This document shows positions 1 through 7,008 of a DNA stretch of 8,692 nucleotides, one piece after another. The stretch lies in the NCBI GenBank assembly GCA_945871755.1, contig CAMBWV010000022.1:1-8692 (forward strand), read 5' to 3'. This DNA is from an uncultured Bacteroidales bacterium (GTDB lineage Bacteria; Bacteroidota; Bacteroidia; Bacteroidales; Bacteroidaceae). The first letter of the stretch is position 1. Every line of letters begins with the position of its first letter. The translations under genes and the position numbers were made by a program. The notes under the pieces are model-generated. The model saw only the letters and a program-made list of their open reading frames with translations. It made no database searches and was not told the DNA's origin.

Positions 1-122
1 CAGCCGTCAGCACCACCAATGCCAATAATGCCCGCACCTACGACCTCCAAGGCCGCCCCTGCAACCCCCGCCAGACGGGCATCACCATTCGCCAGGGCAA
101 AAAGGTGCTGCAAATTCGATAA
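1..122 (+). CDS. C-terminal end of a secreted/surface protein with YDLQGR tail (partial, 5' end outside window)
   Basis: The frame starting at base 3 is open from the window edge to a TAA at 120-122 and encodes the last 39 residues of a protein. The peptide contains TYDLQGR, then a short Pro/Gly-containing link, then GITIRQGKKVLQIR at the end. The arrangement 'YDLQGR - linker - GI.I..GKKVL.(K/R)' is the usual C-terminus of many secreted Prevotella and relatives' proteins and resembles type IX secretion sorting tails, which are cleaved and anchor or release cargo at the outer membrane. The catalytic or binding part of the protein lies upstream of the window, so its function cannot be given. 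Transcription very probably ends at the palindrome that follows 36 bases later. There is no start codon in the fragment because the gene is cut, not because it is broken. Confidence 0.72.
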   Translation, partial: AVSTTNANNARTYDLQGRPCNPRQTGITIRQGKKVLQIR

Positions 123-158
123 CGCCTATCCTTGGCCTCCACCAAGAACAGCCCCGAT

Positions 159-206
159 AACGCCAAAAACGGAGAGAGCCCGCGGGCTCTCTCCGTTTTT
201 GGCGTT
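159..206. terminator. Bidirectional intrinsic terminator (perfect 48-bp palindrome)
   Basis: Bases 159-206 are an exact palindrome, identical when read on either strand. The core is a 10-bp GC-rich stem, ggagagagcc (171-180) with ggctctctcc (185-194), a cgcg loop, and then gttttt (195-200). Because the element is palindromic, the minus strand shows the same stem followed by the same T run. It lies between the convergent ends of the plus-strand gene (stop at 122) and the minus-strand ATPase (stop at 316), so it should stop transcripts arriving from both directions. Confidence 0.88.
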
Positions 207-212
207 TTGAAA

Positions 213-252
213 GGGGCGGCGCATCCACACCACCGCGAGGCCGCCGCGCCCC
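213..252. other. GC-rich stem-loop in convergent intergenic region
   Basis: ggggcggcg (213-221) can pair with cgcc-gc-gcccc (242-252), leaving a two-base bulge. There is no T run on either side, so it is not an intrinsic terminator by itself. It may be a 3'-end structure of the ATPase transcript, read on the minus strand. No known RNA family is recognised. Confidence 0.35.
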
Positions 253-284
253 TGCCTCAGCGGGTCGCCCTTCCCACGAATAGG

Positions 285-307
285 GCTCTGCGCCTAAGGC
301 GCAGAGC
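285..307 (-). terminator. Hairpin just downstream of the ATPase stop, possible 3'-end structure
   Basis: gctctgcgcct (285-295) and aggcgcagagc (297-307) are perfect 11-bp inverted arms around a single base, giving a stable stem 9 bases after the ATPase stop codon on the minus strand. On that strand the stem is followed by ccctattcg, not a T run, so it lacks the second half of a canonical intrinsic terminator. It could stabilise the 3' end or work with the bidirectional palindrome about 80 bases further on. Confidence 0.45.
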
Positions 308-315
308 ATAATCTG

Positions 316-1647
316 CTACACCGAGGCTCCTTCCCGACTGAAGAAGGCCTCGACAGCGTACAGCGGAATATTTTCCATCCATCCTTGCTCGGCATAGGGA
401 AGCATGGAGCAGCGTAGCCCTTTGAGCGAATAGTCCGCAAACTCCGAGTTGACAAAGGTGCTCAGGGACTTTGAGCGCACATTCGTTTCGGCCTTCACTT
501 CAACGGGTATCACCCGTTCGCTGCCTTGCACAATAAAGTCCACCTCCAGCGGAGAGTTTTCCTTCGTATAGTAGAAAATCTCGTCGGCAATGTTGTCCGA
601 ATCCTCTAGCGACTTCATCTGATTCATCACATAGTTCTCGGTGAATGCCCCCTTGAACTCTGTAAATGCACCCATCCCGAGAAGCATGGCGGTCGAACGT
701 GCACCGCAGAGGCAGGCCAGCAGGCCGACATCGTGAAGGAACACCTTGAAGGCGCTCTTATCGGCGTAGAAATTCAGAGGTTCTTCGGGCTTGCTAACCC
801 TGCACACCTTATAGATCAAACCCGCATCGGCGAGCCATTGAATGGCCTGCTCGTAGTCGGCAGCGCGGGCTCCCTTCTTGACAGCTCCAAAGATGAATTT
901 CTTGTTCTCCTTGGCCAACTGCGAAGGAATGCTGTTCCAAATCATGCGGATGCGCTCCACCTCCGACTGGCTGTGCTTGCCCATATCGCCAAAGTAGGTG
1001 CTGAGGATGGACTTCTGCACGGCGCGCGTGGCTTTAGCATCGTGACTTTCAAGCCAGACCGCGACGGCTTCGGGCATCCCGCCAACGAAATAGTACTGGC
1101 GCAGATACTCCACGAGCGTTTCGTGGTGAATGGCCAACTCTTCCCAACGAAGGTCGCTCAGGGAGGTGGCCAGCATTTCTCGGCCGTTTGCCATGAGAAA
1201 CTCGTTGAATGTCATCGGGTACATCCGCAGTTGGTCCACCTTCCCGACGGGATAACTCTCGTCCTGCCGCAGAGAAATGCCCAGCATCGAGCCAGCCACA
1301 ACGACATGCAGGTCGCGCTTCTCCTCGCAGAAGTATTTCAGGGCGGGGATGCCGTTTCTCACTTCCTGAATCTCGTCAAAGAAGAGCAGCGTCTTGCCGG
1401 GGATAATCTGGCATTCGTGATATTGCTCCAGTTGGTAGATGATCCTGTCAATGTTGAAGTCGGTGAAGAGGGAAGTGACAAAGGGATTGTTGTGGCAGTT
1501 GATATAGAGAAAGTGCGCAAACTCCGTGCTGCCAAATTTCTTGAGGATGTAGGTCTTTCCCACCTGCCGCGCGCCTAAAAGTATCAGCGGTTTGTGGCGC
1601 GGATTCTCCTTCCATGCCACCAATGCGGGATATATTTTTCGCTTCAT
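316..1647 (-). CDS. AAA ATPase with DUF4143 / PD-(D/E)xK-like C-terminal domain
   Basis: A 443-residue cytoplasmic protein of the stand-alone 'ATP-binding protein, DUF4143' family, full length for the group. The N-terminal P-loop ATPase has Walker A GARQVGKT at residues 25-32, Walker B LLFFDEIQ at 87-94 and a sensor-1-like strand VVVAGS at 115-120. The family signature YYFVGGMPEAV is at 185-195 and LHDVGLLAC at 304-312. The C-terminal DUF4143 part has FTENYV (E337), LEVDFIV (E368, D370) and PVEVKAE (E383, K385), the acidic and E-x-K pattern of a PD-(D/E)xK nuclease fold. The residues look intact, but nuclease activity has not been shown for most members. These proteins are common in Bacteroidetes in many copies, and their cellular role is poorly known. 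The start MKRKIYP matches the family's usual N-terminus. The leader is A-rich with no Shine-Dalgarno. It is monocistronic here, with its own promoter and an upstream repeat array that might control it. Confidence 0.9.
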   Translation of the reverse strand: MKRKIYPALVAWKENPRHKPLILLGARQVGKTYILKKFGSTEFAHFLYINCHNNPFVTSLFTDFNIDRIIYQLEQYHECQIIPGKTLLFFDEIQEVRNGIPALKYFCEEKRDLHVVVAGSMLGISLRQDESYPVGKVDQLRMYPMTFNEFLMANGREMLATSLSDLRWEELAIHHETLVEYLRQYYFVGGMPEAVAVWLESHDAKATRAVQKSILSTYFGDMGKHSQSEVERIRMIWNSIPSQLAKENKKFIFGAVKKGARAADYEQAIQWLADAGLIYKVCRVSKPEEPLNFYADKSAFKVFLHDVGLLACLCGARSTAMLLGMGAFTEFKGAFTENYVMNQMKSLEDSDNIADEIFYYTKENSPLEVDFIVQGSERVIPVEVKAETNVRSKSLSTFVNSEFADYSLKGLRCSMLPYAEQGWMENIPLYAVEAFFSREGASV

Positions 1648-1672
1648 TTTGCCTAGATTTTTGTTCTTGGCA

Positions 1673-1704
1673 CAAAGGTATTGATTATAAACGTAATAGA
1701 CAAA
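1673..1704 (-). promoter_or_regulatory. Bacteroidetes sigma-70-type promoter of the ATPase gene
   Basis: Read on the minus strand, TTTG (plus bases 1701-1704) is followed by 20 nt and then TACCTTTG (plus bases 1673-1680). This matches the Bacteroidetes consensus of a -33 TTTG and a -7 TAnnTTTG with 19-21 nt between them. Transcription should start near base 1667, giving a leader of about 20 nt before the ATG at 1647. The first 33-bp tandem repeat begins 6 bases upstream of the -33 box. Confidence 0.8.
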
Positions 1705-1710
1705 CGATTT

Positions 1711-1829
1711 ACATTTTTATGAACGTTCAAAGAGGCAAAAACCACATTTTTATGAACGTTCAATCGGGGGAAAACTACATTTTTATGAACGTTCAACTGG
1801 GCAAAAACCACATTTTTATGAACGAATCA
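1711..1829. repeat. Tandem 33-bp repeats carrying the palindrome TGAACGTTCA
   Basis: Three complete 33-bp units (1711-1743, 1744-1776, 1777-1809) and a partial fourth (1810-1829) run head to tail with no spacers. Each complete unit starts acatttttatgaacgttcaa, followed by a variable G-rich stretch and an aaaa run. The perfect 10-bp palindrome TGAACGTTCA occurs at 1720-1729, 1753-1762 and 1786-1795. It is degenerate in the fourth unit (TGAACGAATC, 1819-1828). The array abuts the ATPase promoter, so the palindromes are spaced at a constant 33 bp, about three helical turns, just upstream of the -33 box. This geometry suits an operator array, but no regulator is known. Because the period is a multiple of three, the plus strand also reads as an 11-residue repeat (IFMNVQ.GKNH). 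I regard that reading as incidental. Confidence 0.9.
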
Positions 1830-1839
1830 GGGGCGCAAG

Positions 1840-1942
1840 GTGCTTTGCATGGTGTGAGTACAGACGAATTAAGCCATTTCTTAGGTGCTAGTACGACGTT
1901 CTATACATTCTTTCTTATTATTACTCACACCAAGCAAGGCAC
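1840..1942. repeat. 103-bp element bounded by 21-bp inverted repeats (MITE-like or long hairpin)
   Basis: The left arm gtgctttgcatggtgtgagta (1840-1860) and the right arm tactcacaccaagcaaggcac (1922-1942) are inverted copies. The inner 11 bp are perfect, and there are two non-Watson-Crick positions further out, one of them a possible G-U pair. The 61-bp interior has no open reading frame of note. No clear target-site duplication is visible at the ends. It could be a miniature inverted-repeat transposable element, a remnant of an insertion sequence, or a transcribed hairpin. Confidence 0.6.
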
Positions 1943-2076
1943 AGTACATTTCTGAGGTATTCCCGATAAAAGGCCGCATCCTTTCTTACAAACCCTGAAA
2001 ATTGAGTGCAAAAAATAGCATAATGTAATACTGGGGAGAAAAAGTGTGTTTTTTTCGCAAAAATGAAAACTTTTTG
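1943..2076. other. AT-rich intergenic stretch upstream of the susC promoter
   Basis: No gene, RNA or clear repeat is seen here. The last ~40 bases contain A and T tracts (gagaaaaag, gtttttttcg, caaaaatgaaaac, cttttt) directly upstream of the susC -33 box. These could act as an UP-like element that raises promoter strength. Confidence 0.4.
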
Positions 2077-2107
2077 TTTGTCGGGTGAAATATTAAGCGT
2101 ATTTTTG
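2077..2107 (+). promoter_or_regulatory. Bacteroidetes promoter of the susC-susD-lipoprotein operon
   Basis: TTTG at 2077-2080, a 19-nt spacer and TATTTTTG at 2100-2107 match the Bacteroidetes -33 and -7 elements exactly. The start site should lie a few bases past 2107, which leaves an untranslated leader of about 360 nt before the susC ATG. I found no equally good promoter nearer to the gene; a partial match TATTTTGG at 2155-2162 lacks a convincing -33 element. Confidence 0.78.
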
Positions 2108-2472
2108 CAGCCGAACTGTAATTGTCCGACAGCCAGTTTCTGATATTCAGAAGGATATTTTGGACATTATTGCCCCGGCCTTTCTTGCTTATGCGAAAGC
2201 AGACACCATATTATATATATAAAGTATAGGAGGGCCGCACGAAGACAACTAGATTTCTTCCCCTGCTGCCGATTGCGGTGAGTCATTGCCGCGGCGCAGA
2301 AGACAAAATCCGCGTGGCGTTGTTGCCGAAACGGCTGCGCGAAATCCTTACTTCCTATTCCGTTAACCTTGCTCCCCTGGTCCGATGCTAGGGTGGGCGA
2401 GATTATTTGCGTATTCACGGAAGAGGGGGTTGTATCAACCAGAAAATACATGTTTAATTAAATGGTTATATT
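2108..2472 (+). promoter_or_regulatory. Long (~360 nt) 5' leader of the susC operon
   Basis: The stretch between the promoter and the susC ATG carries no recognised gene. It is a mosaic: a 5' part with a hairpin ttctga/tcagaa at 2138-2152, an AT-rich patch near 2208-2226, a GC-rich block from about 2229 to 2440, and an AT-rich end (ttaattaa at 2454-2461) that leaves the start codon open. In the GC block gcgcag (2294-2299) can pair with ctgcgc (2335-2340), and gccg (2325-2328) with cggc (2332-2335). The two stems compete for base 2335. A 12-codon reading frame begins at ATG 2191 and stops at TAG 2227-2229 next to a ggagg. No match to cobalamin, TPP, SAM or other riboswitch cores could be seen. 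The length and possible folding suggest post-transcriptional control, which is an inference. Confidence 0.5.
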
Positions 2473-5445
2473 ATGAACAAAAAGTTAGTGCTTTTAGGAG
2501 CCGCCGCGCTGTTGTCAGTGGGTGTGGCTTCTGCGCAGAAGCGCGTGACGGGTGTCGTTGTGGACTCGCAAGGCGAGCCTGTCATCGGCGCTGCTGTACG
2601 TGTGGAAGGCGGAAAGGGCGCTGTGGCCACCGATGAAAACGGTCGCTTCGTCCTGAACAACGTCTCCTCGACAGCCAAAAGCTTGAAGATTACCTCTATC
2701 GGTAAGCAGGCAAAGACCGTTAGCATCTCTGGCAACGTGCGCGTTGTCCTCGCCGACGATGACAAGGTGCTGGACGAGGCTGTGGTAGTAGGTTACGGTT
2801 CGGCCCGTAAGGTAGGTACCCTCGTGGGTAGCGTATCCAAGGTGAACAGTGACGCTATTGCCAACAAGCCTTCCACGAACGTTGCCGACGCTCTCCAGGG
2901 TAAGGTGGCTGGTATGCAGGTTCTGACCGCTACGAGCGACGCTGGTTCGGTCAACGCTTCCGACATTACCATCCGTGGTACAGGTTCGCTCGGTGCCAGC
3001 AGCACTCCCTTGCTCGTGATTGACGGTAGCCCCGCCGAGATGAGCGCACTCGGATTGATTAACCCCAACGACATCGAAAGCGTTGTAACGCTGAAGGATG
3101 CTTCCGCCACCTCTATTTACGGTTCGCGTGCCTCCAACGGTGTCATCTATATCACCACCAAGAAGGGTCGCCGCGGCGAGAAGGCCGTTGTGACCGTCAG
3201 CCAGAAGGTGGGTTGGAGCCAGTTGGCACGCAGCATCGGTAGCGACCTGATGAGCGCCAGCGAATTGCTCGACTTCCAGTTGGAGCACCAGATTATCACG
3301 GCCGCCGACTACCAGCGCTACAAGGCGCACGGCGCCAACACCGACTGGCAGAAGTTCCTCTTCCGCAACGATGCGCCGATGTATCAGACGGACTTCTCCG
3401 TGCGCGGCGGTAGCGACAAGAGTACTTACTTCGTCAGCGGTTCTTATCTGAACAATACGGGTATCGACGACCAGTCGCACATGGACCGCTATACCCTCCG
3501 TGCCAACCTCGAAGCACAGCCCAAGGATTGGATGACCTTCGGCCTCAACCAGAGCATCATCTACACCGACCGCCGGACCAACGGCTACACCAAGCAAGGC
3601 GGTGGCGGCTACAGCTATAGTTCGCAGGTACTCCAGAATCCCCGCTACTACGACCCCTACGACCCCAGCGTCAAGGATACGCACATGATTTGGGGTAGCG
3701 ACTTCTACGATGTAAACTGGCTCCAGGCCATGCAGCCCTGTTCGTACAACGACATTATTTACCAGGGCAACGCCTTCATCGCGCTGAACCCCGTCAAGGG
3801 CCTGACCCTCAAGTCGCAACTCGGTGTGTATGCTGTCAACTCGCAGTATTCCTACACAAGGCTCAAGGACTTCCCTGGCAGTGAAGGTAAGATTTTCCGT
3901 ACGCGTGACGACAGCCGCAGCGCACAGTGGACCATCACCAATACGGCCGAGTACAAGTTCAACGTAGGCGAAGACCACAACTTCATCCTCCTCGCAGGTC
4001 AGGAAGGTATCAAATATACCTCTGATGCCTTTCAAGCAGGCGCAAGCGGTAGCACCGACGACCGTCTGACGCTCATCAGCAACCAGACCGAGGCTACCAT
4101 CGCCGACGTGGGCGAAAGCAAGTCGGCTTACCAGTTCCTCAGCTTCTTCGGCCGCGCAGACTATACTTGGAAGAACAAACTCTTTGCCAACTTCACCCTG
4201 CGTAACGACCAGTCCTCCCGTTTCGGTAAGACCAACCGCTCCGCTATGTTCTATTCGGGTGGTGTGATGTACAACCTCAAGCGCGACTACTGGCTCCGTC
4301 CCGCCACTTGGCTCGACGAACTGGAACTCCGTCTCAGCGTCGGTTCCACGGGTAACTCAGCCATTGGTAACTACAACCACCTCGGTATCGTAGGCCAGAC
4401 TCAGTACGGCGGCGTTCCTGGTTGGGCACTCTCTCAGCCCGCCAACACCGAGCTCGGTTGGGAAACGCAGATTCAGACCAACTTCGGTCTCCGCGCTACG
4501 TTCCTCACCAAGTTGACCGTTGACCTCAACGTTTATCATCGCAAGACGAAGGACATGCTCCAGGCTGTGCCCATCCCCACAACCACTGGTTTCAGCAGCC
4601 AGGCCATCAACATCGGTTCGATGAGCAACCGCGGTGTGGAAGTAGAAGTGGACTACAACATCCTCCGCACGCGTGACTATTTCCTGACTGTTGGTGTGAA
4701 CTACGCCTTCAACCGCAACCGCATCGACGAACTCTTCTACGGCTTCAAGGAGTGGGAAATGAAGGAATCCCTCCTCAACTACGTTGTAGGTAAGTCGCTC
4801 AACTTCTACATGCCTATCTATGCAGGTGTTGACAAGGAAGACGGTCGCCCCATGTGGTACAAGGTTGGTCATAAGGGTGGCATTCAGCACGAGTACAACC
4901 CCGAGACCATGACCAAGGACGAATCGCAGATTGACAACCTCTATCAGGATACGGGCAAGGCTATGGATGCACCCCACACGGGTGGTTTCAATATCCAGGC
5001 AGGTTGGAAGGGCCTTACCCTCAGCGCCAACTTCAGCTACGTGCTTGGCAAGTACATGATTGACAACGAATATCTCTGGAACACGGGTAAGAGCAACCTC
5101 ACTTCCAACAAGAGTCAGGCTCACCGCGACATGTTGAACATCTGGAAGCAGCCCGGCGACATCGCCACCCTTCCTGCTTTCGAGTATCAGTCGCAGTTTG
5201 ACACCCACCTCCTCCAGAACGCTTCCTTCCTCCGTCTGAAGGACCTCACGCTGGCCTACGACCTGCCCAAGAAGTGGATGGACGCTACAGGTTTCATTCA
5301 AGGCGTTCGCCTCAGCTTCGTAACCCGCAACCTCTTCACCATTACCAAGTACAAGGGTGCTGACCCCGAAATCGGTGCAAACCTGACCCGCGGTAACTAT
5401 CCCGCAACTCGTCAGTTCCAGCTGGGTATCGACGTAACATTCTAA
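2473..5445 (+). CDS. SusC/RagA-family TonB-dependent outer-membrane transporter
   Basis: A 990-residue TonB-dependent receptor that, with its SusD partner, imports an oligomeric nutrient across the outer membrane using energy passed on by TonB-ExbBD. A signal peptide covers residues 1-21 and is likely cut after ASA. A CarboxypepD_reg-like beta-sandwich follows (about 24-94; VTGVVVDSQGEPVIGAAV). Next come the TonB box DEAVVVGYG at 101-109 and the plug domain at about 113-232, with the SusC hallmarks ITIRGTGSLG near 165-174 and LKDASATSIYGSRASNGVIY at 207-226. The remainder is the 22-strand barrel, ending in the usual aromatic residue (DVTF). Length is typical and no frameshift is seen. The start is the first ATG in frame and gives a clean signal peptide. 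Codon choice is strongly biased (aac, cgc, ggt), as in a well-expressed gene. The substrate cannot be read from the sequence; carbohydrate is most usual, though peptides are possible. Confidence 0.97.
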   Translation: MNKKLVLLGAAALLSVGVASAQKRVTGVVVDSQGEPVIGAAVRVEGGKGAVATDENGRFVLNNVSSTAKSLKITSIGKQAKTVSISGNVRVVLADDDKVLDEAVVVGYGSARKVGTLVGSVSKVNSDAIANKPSTNVADALQGKVAGMQVLTATSDAGSVNASDITIRGTGSLGASSTPLLVIDGSPAEMSALGLINPNDIESVVTLKDASATSIYGSRASNGVIYITTKKGRRGEKAVVTVSQKVGWSQLARSIGSDLMSASELLDFQLEHQIITAADYQRYKAHGANTDWQKFLFRNDAPMYQTDFSVRGGSDKSTYFVSGSYLNNTGIDDQSHMDRYTLRANLEAQPKDWMTFGLNQSIIYTDRRTNGYTKQGGGGYSYSSQVLQNPRYYDPYDPSVKDTHMIWGSDFYDVNWLQAMQPCSYNDIIYQGNAFIALNPVKGLTLKSQLGVYAVNSQYSYTRLKDFPGSEGKIFRTRDDSRSAQWTITNTAEYKFNVGEDHNFILLAGQEGIKYTSDAFQAGASGSTDDRLTLISNQTEATIADVGESKSAYQFLSFFGRADYTWKNKLFANFTLRNDQSSRFGKTNRSAMFYSGGVMYNLKRDYWLRPATWLDELELRLSVGSTGNSAIGNYNHLGIVGQTQYGGVPGWALSQPANTELGWETQIQTNFGLRATFLTKLTVDLNVYHRKTKDMLQAVPIPTTTGFSSQAINIGSMSNRGVEVEVDYNILRTRDYFLTVGVNYAFNRNRIDELFYGFKEWEMKESLLNYVVGKSLNFYMPIYAGVDKEDGRPMWYKVGHKGGIQHEYNPETMTKDESQIDNLYQDTGKAMDAPHTGGFNIQAGWKGLTLSANFSYVLGKYMIDNEYLWNTGKSNLTSNKSQAHRDMLNIWKQPGDIATLPAFEYQSQFDTHLLQNASFLRLKDLTLAYDLPKKWMDATGFIQGVRLSFVTRNLFTITKYKGADPEIGANLTRGNYPATRQFQLGIDVTF

Positions 5446-5469
5446 CCAAACTATTCAATACGAATAACG

Positions 5470-6996
5470 ATGAACAAATTTATATATAAGACCCTTTTGG
5501 GCGTGGCACTGACGATGCCCGTCCTGACATCCTGCGAACTGGATCAGTTCCCCGAGGGTACGATTCCTGCAGAGAAGTCCTGGACCTCCGTGGAAGACGC
5601 CAACAACTTCTACATCGGTCTGCTCTCCAGTCTTCGTTCTATCGCGGGTTCGGGTGTCAACAAGATTACCGAAGCACAGGCCGATATGTTCAATCAGGCC
5701 ACCAGCACGATCACCTACAACGAGATTTACGACTGGACCTTCACCTCTTCTCAGTTTGACGGTGACGGCGTATGGTCGGGCAACTACGCGCTGATTTCTC
5801 GCGCCAACGCCATCCTCGACAATATCGACATGGTGCCCGTTGAAACCGAGGAAGATCAGGCTGCCATTGACAACATCAAGGGTACGGCCTACTTCGCCCG
5901 CGCCTACGGATATAGCAACCTCGTGACCCGCTACTGCAAGGAGTACAATGAGGCCACGGCCAACGTTGCTGACGGCGGTCTGCCCCTCGTCAAGACCGTA
6001 GATGTCAACGCCAAACCCCGCCGTGCCACGCTCGAAGAAACCTATGCCTTCATCCTTGAAGATATTGAGAAGGCTGGCAACCTCCTCCCCAAGATGGGCG
6101 AATACACCAAGGACATCACTGTGCCCCAAAGCGCAGCCATCCTCGCACTCAAGGCTCGCGTATGTCTGAACTACAAGAAGTACGATTTGGCAATCGAGTC
6201 TGCCGACTCTGTTATCAAAAGCGGCGAATACGCTCTCGTCAGCGTGCGCAACTTCCCCACGCTCTGGACTGCCGACGAAGGCAAGGAAATCATCTACCAG
6301 CCCCTCCTCACCACTGATGAGCGCGCTGGCGGTTCGATGGGCTCCATCTTCTACGGCTACAACCAGTCAATGAATCTTAAGTCCGCTTCCTTCTATCCCA
6401 CGAAGAAACTGATGGACCTCTACGAGACCAAGGACGCACGCTACAAGGCATTCTTCAAGAAGACCGACCTCTGTTCAGGTCAGTACACGAGCAACGGCTA
6501 CATCTTCGCCAAGTTCCCTGGCAACCCTGCCTTGCGCAAAGCCAACGAAAACGAGAACAACGCTTGGTACAACGCTCCCAAGGCTTTCCGTACCGCCGAG
6601 CTCTACCTAATCGCTGCTGAGTGCTACTACATGAAGGGCGATGCTGAATCTAAGGCGGCTGCTCTCACGATGCTCAACGACCTCCGCGCAAAGCGTGGTG
6701 CCACCAAGTTTGGCGAGGGCGAAGTGATGGGCGACAAGCTCATGACCGAAATCCAGAACGAGTGGACCCGCGAGTTCTGCGGCGAAGGCTTCCGCCTCGA
6801 TGGTCTGAAGCGTTGGGGTCTTGGCATTGTCCGCAGTGCCGACGATATCCAGAATCTTGATGACGTGCTCCGCGAGACGGATGGTTCTTACAACCTCGTT
6901 ATCCAGCCCACCGATGCCAAGTACCAGCGCATCGTTTGGGAGATTCCTTCTATCGACCGTCAGACGAACCCCAACCTCAAGCCCAACTGGGAATAA
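5470..6996 (+). CDS. SusD/RagB-family nutrient-binding outer-membrane lipoprotein
   Basis: A 508-residue surface lipoprotein that forms the lid over the SusC-like barrel and captures the ligand. The signal peptide ends in the lipobox LTSC (19-22), so Cys22 is the lipidated residue. The acidic residues after it (ELDQFPEG) fit the Bacteroidetes surface-export signal. The N-terminal SusD-like domain contains the TPR-like helices that contact the barrel. The RagB/SusD C-terminal part has the helix ELYLIAAECYYMKGDA from residue 377, the family motif NEWTREFCGEGFRLDGLKRWG at 430-450 (variant of R.ElafEG.RwfDLkRwG), and an ending WEIPSIDRQTNPNLKPNWE of the P..E...NPNL..N type. It begins 24 bases after the susC stop, with no promoter or terminator between, so the two are co-transcribed. 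Ligand-binding residues cannot be assigned from sequence alone. Confidence 0.96.
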   Translation: MNKFIYKTLLGVALTMPVLTSCELDQFPEGTIPAEKSWTSVEDANNFYIGLLSSLRSIAGSGVNKITEAQADMFNQATSTITYNEIYDWTFTSSQFDGDGVWSGNYALISRANAILDNIDMVPVETEEDQAAIDNIKGTAYFARAYGYSNLVTRYCKEYNEATANVADGGLPLVKTVDVNAKPRRATLEETYAFILEDIEKAGNLLPKMGEYTKDITVPQSAAILALKARVCLNYKKYDLAIESADSVIKSGEYALVSVRNFPTLWTADEGKEIIYQPLLTTDERAGGSMGSIFYGYNQSMNLKSASFYPTKKLMDLYETKDARYKAFFKKTDLCSGQYTSNGYIFAKFPGNPALRKANENENNAWYNAPKAFRTAELYLIAAECYYMKGDAESKAAALTMLNDLRAKRGATKFGEGEVMGDKLMTEIQNEWTREFCGEGFRLDGLKRWGLGIVRSADDIQNLDDVLRETDGSYNLVIQPTDAKYQRIVWEIPSIDRQTNPNLKPNWE

Positions 6997-7008
6997 TTCA
7001 ATCGTTAA

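Noticed and set aside
733..1578. 281-codon plus-strand frame
   Set aside because: Antisense to the ATPase, whose motifs are unmistakable; the translation has no recognisable domain.
1711..1829. CRISPR array
   Set aside because: The units are contiguous with no unique spacers, the period is constant at 33 bp with partial drift inside the unit, and no cas gene is present.
1614..1955. Plus-strand 113-codon frame containing an 11-residue repeat (IFMNVQ.GKNH)
   Set aside because: It begins inside the antisense of the ATPase start, covers the ATPase promoter, and its repetition is only the consequence of the 33-bp DNA repeat being a multiple of three. No promoter or leader supports it.
2167..2451. 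94-codon minus-strand frame across the susC leader
   Set aside because: No domain, start context or promoter found, and it crosses composition boundaries. Kept only as a reason to examine the GC-rich block.
2108..2472. Cobalamin, TPP or SAM riboswitch in the susC leader
   Set aside because: No conserved core motif of these classes could be found by eye, and a SusC/SusD pair is not the usual target of the cobalamin class.
2515..4035. 506-codon minus-strand frame
   Set aside because: Antisense shadow of the susC gene produced by its biased codon use; Val/Leu/His-rich with no domain pattern.
4357..5301. 314-codon minus-strand frame
   Set aside because: Also a shadow of susC on the opposite strand.
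5455..6129. 224-codon minus-strand frame
   Set aside because: Shadow of the susD-like gene; no promoter or family motif.
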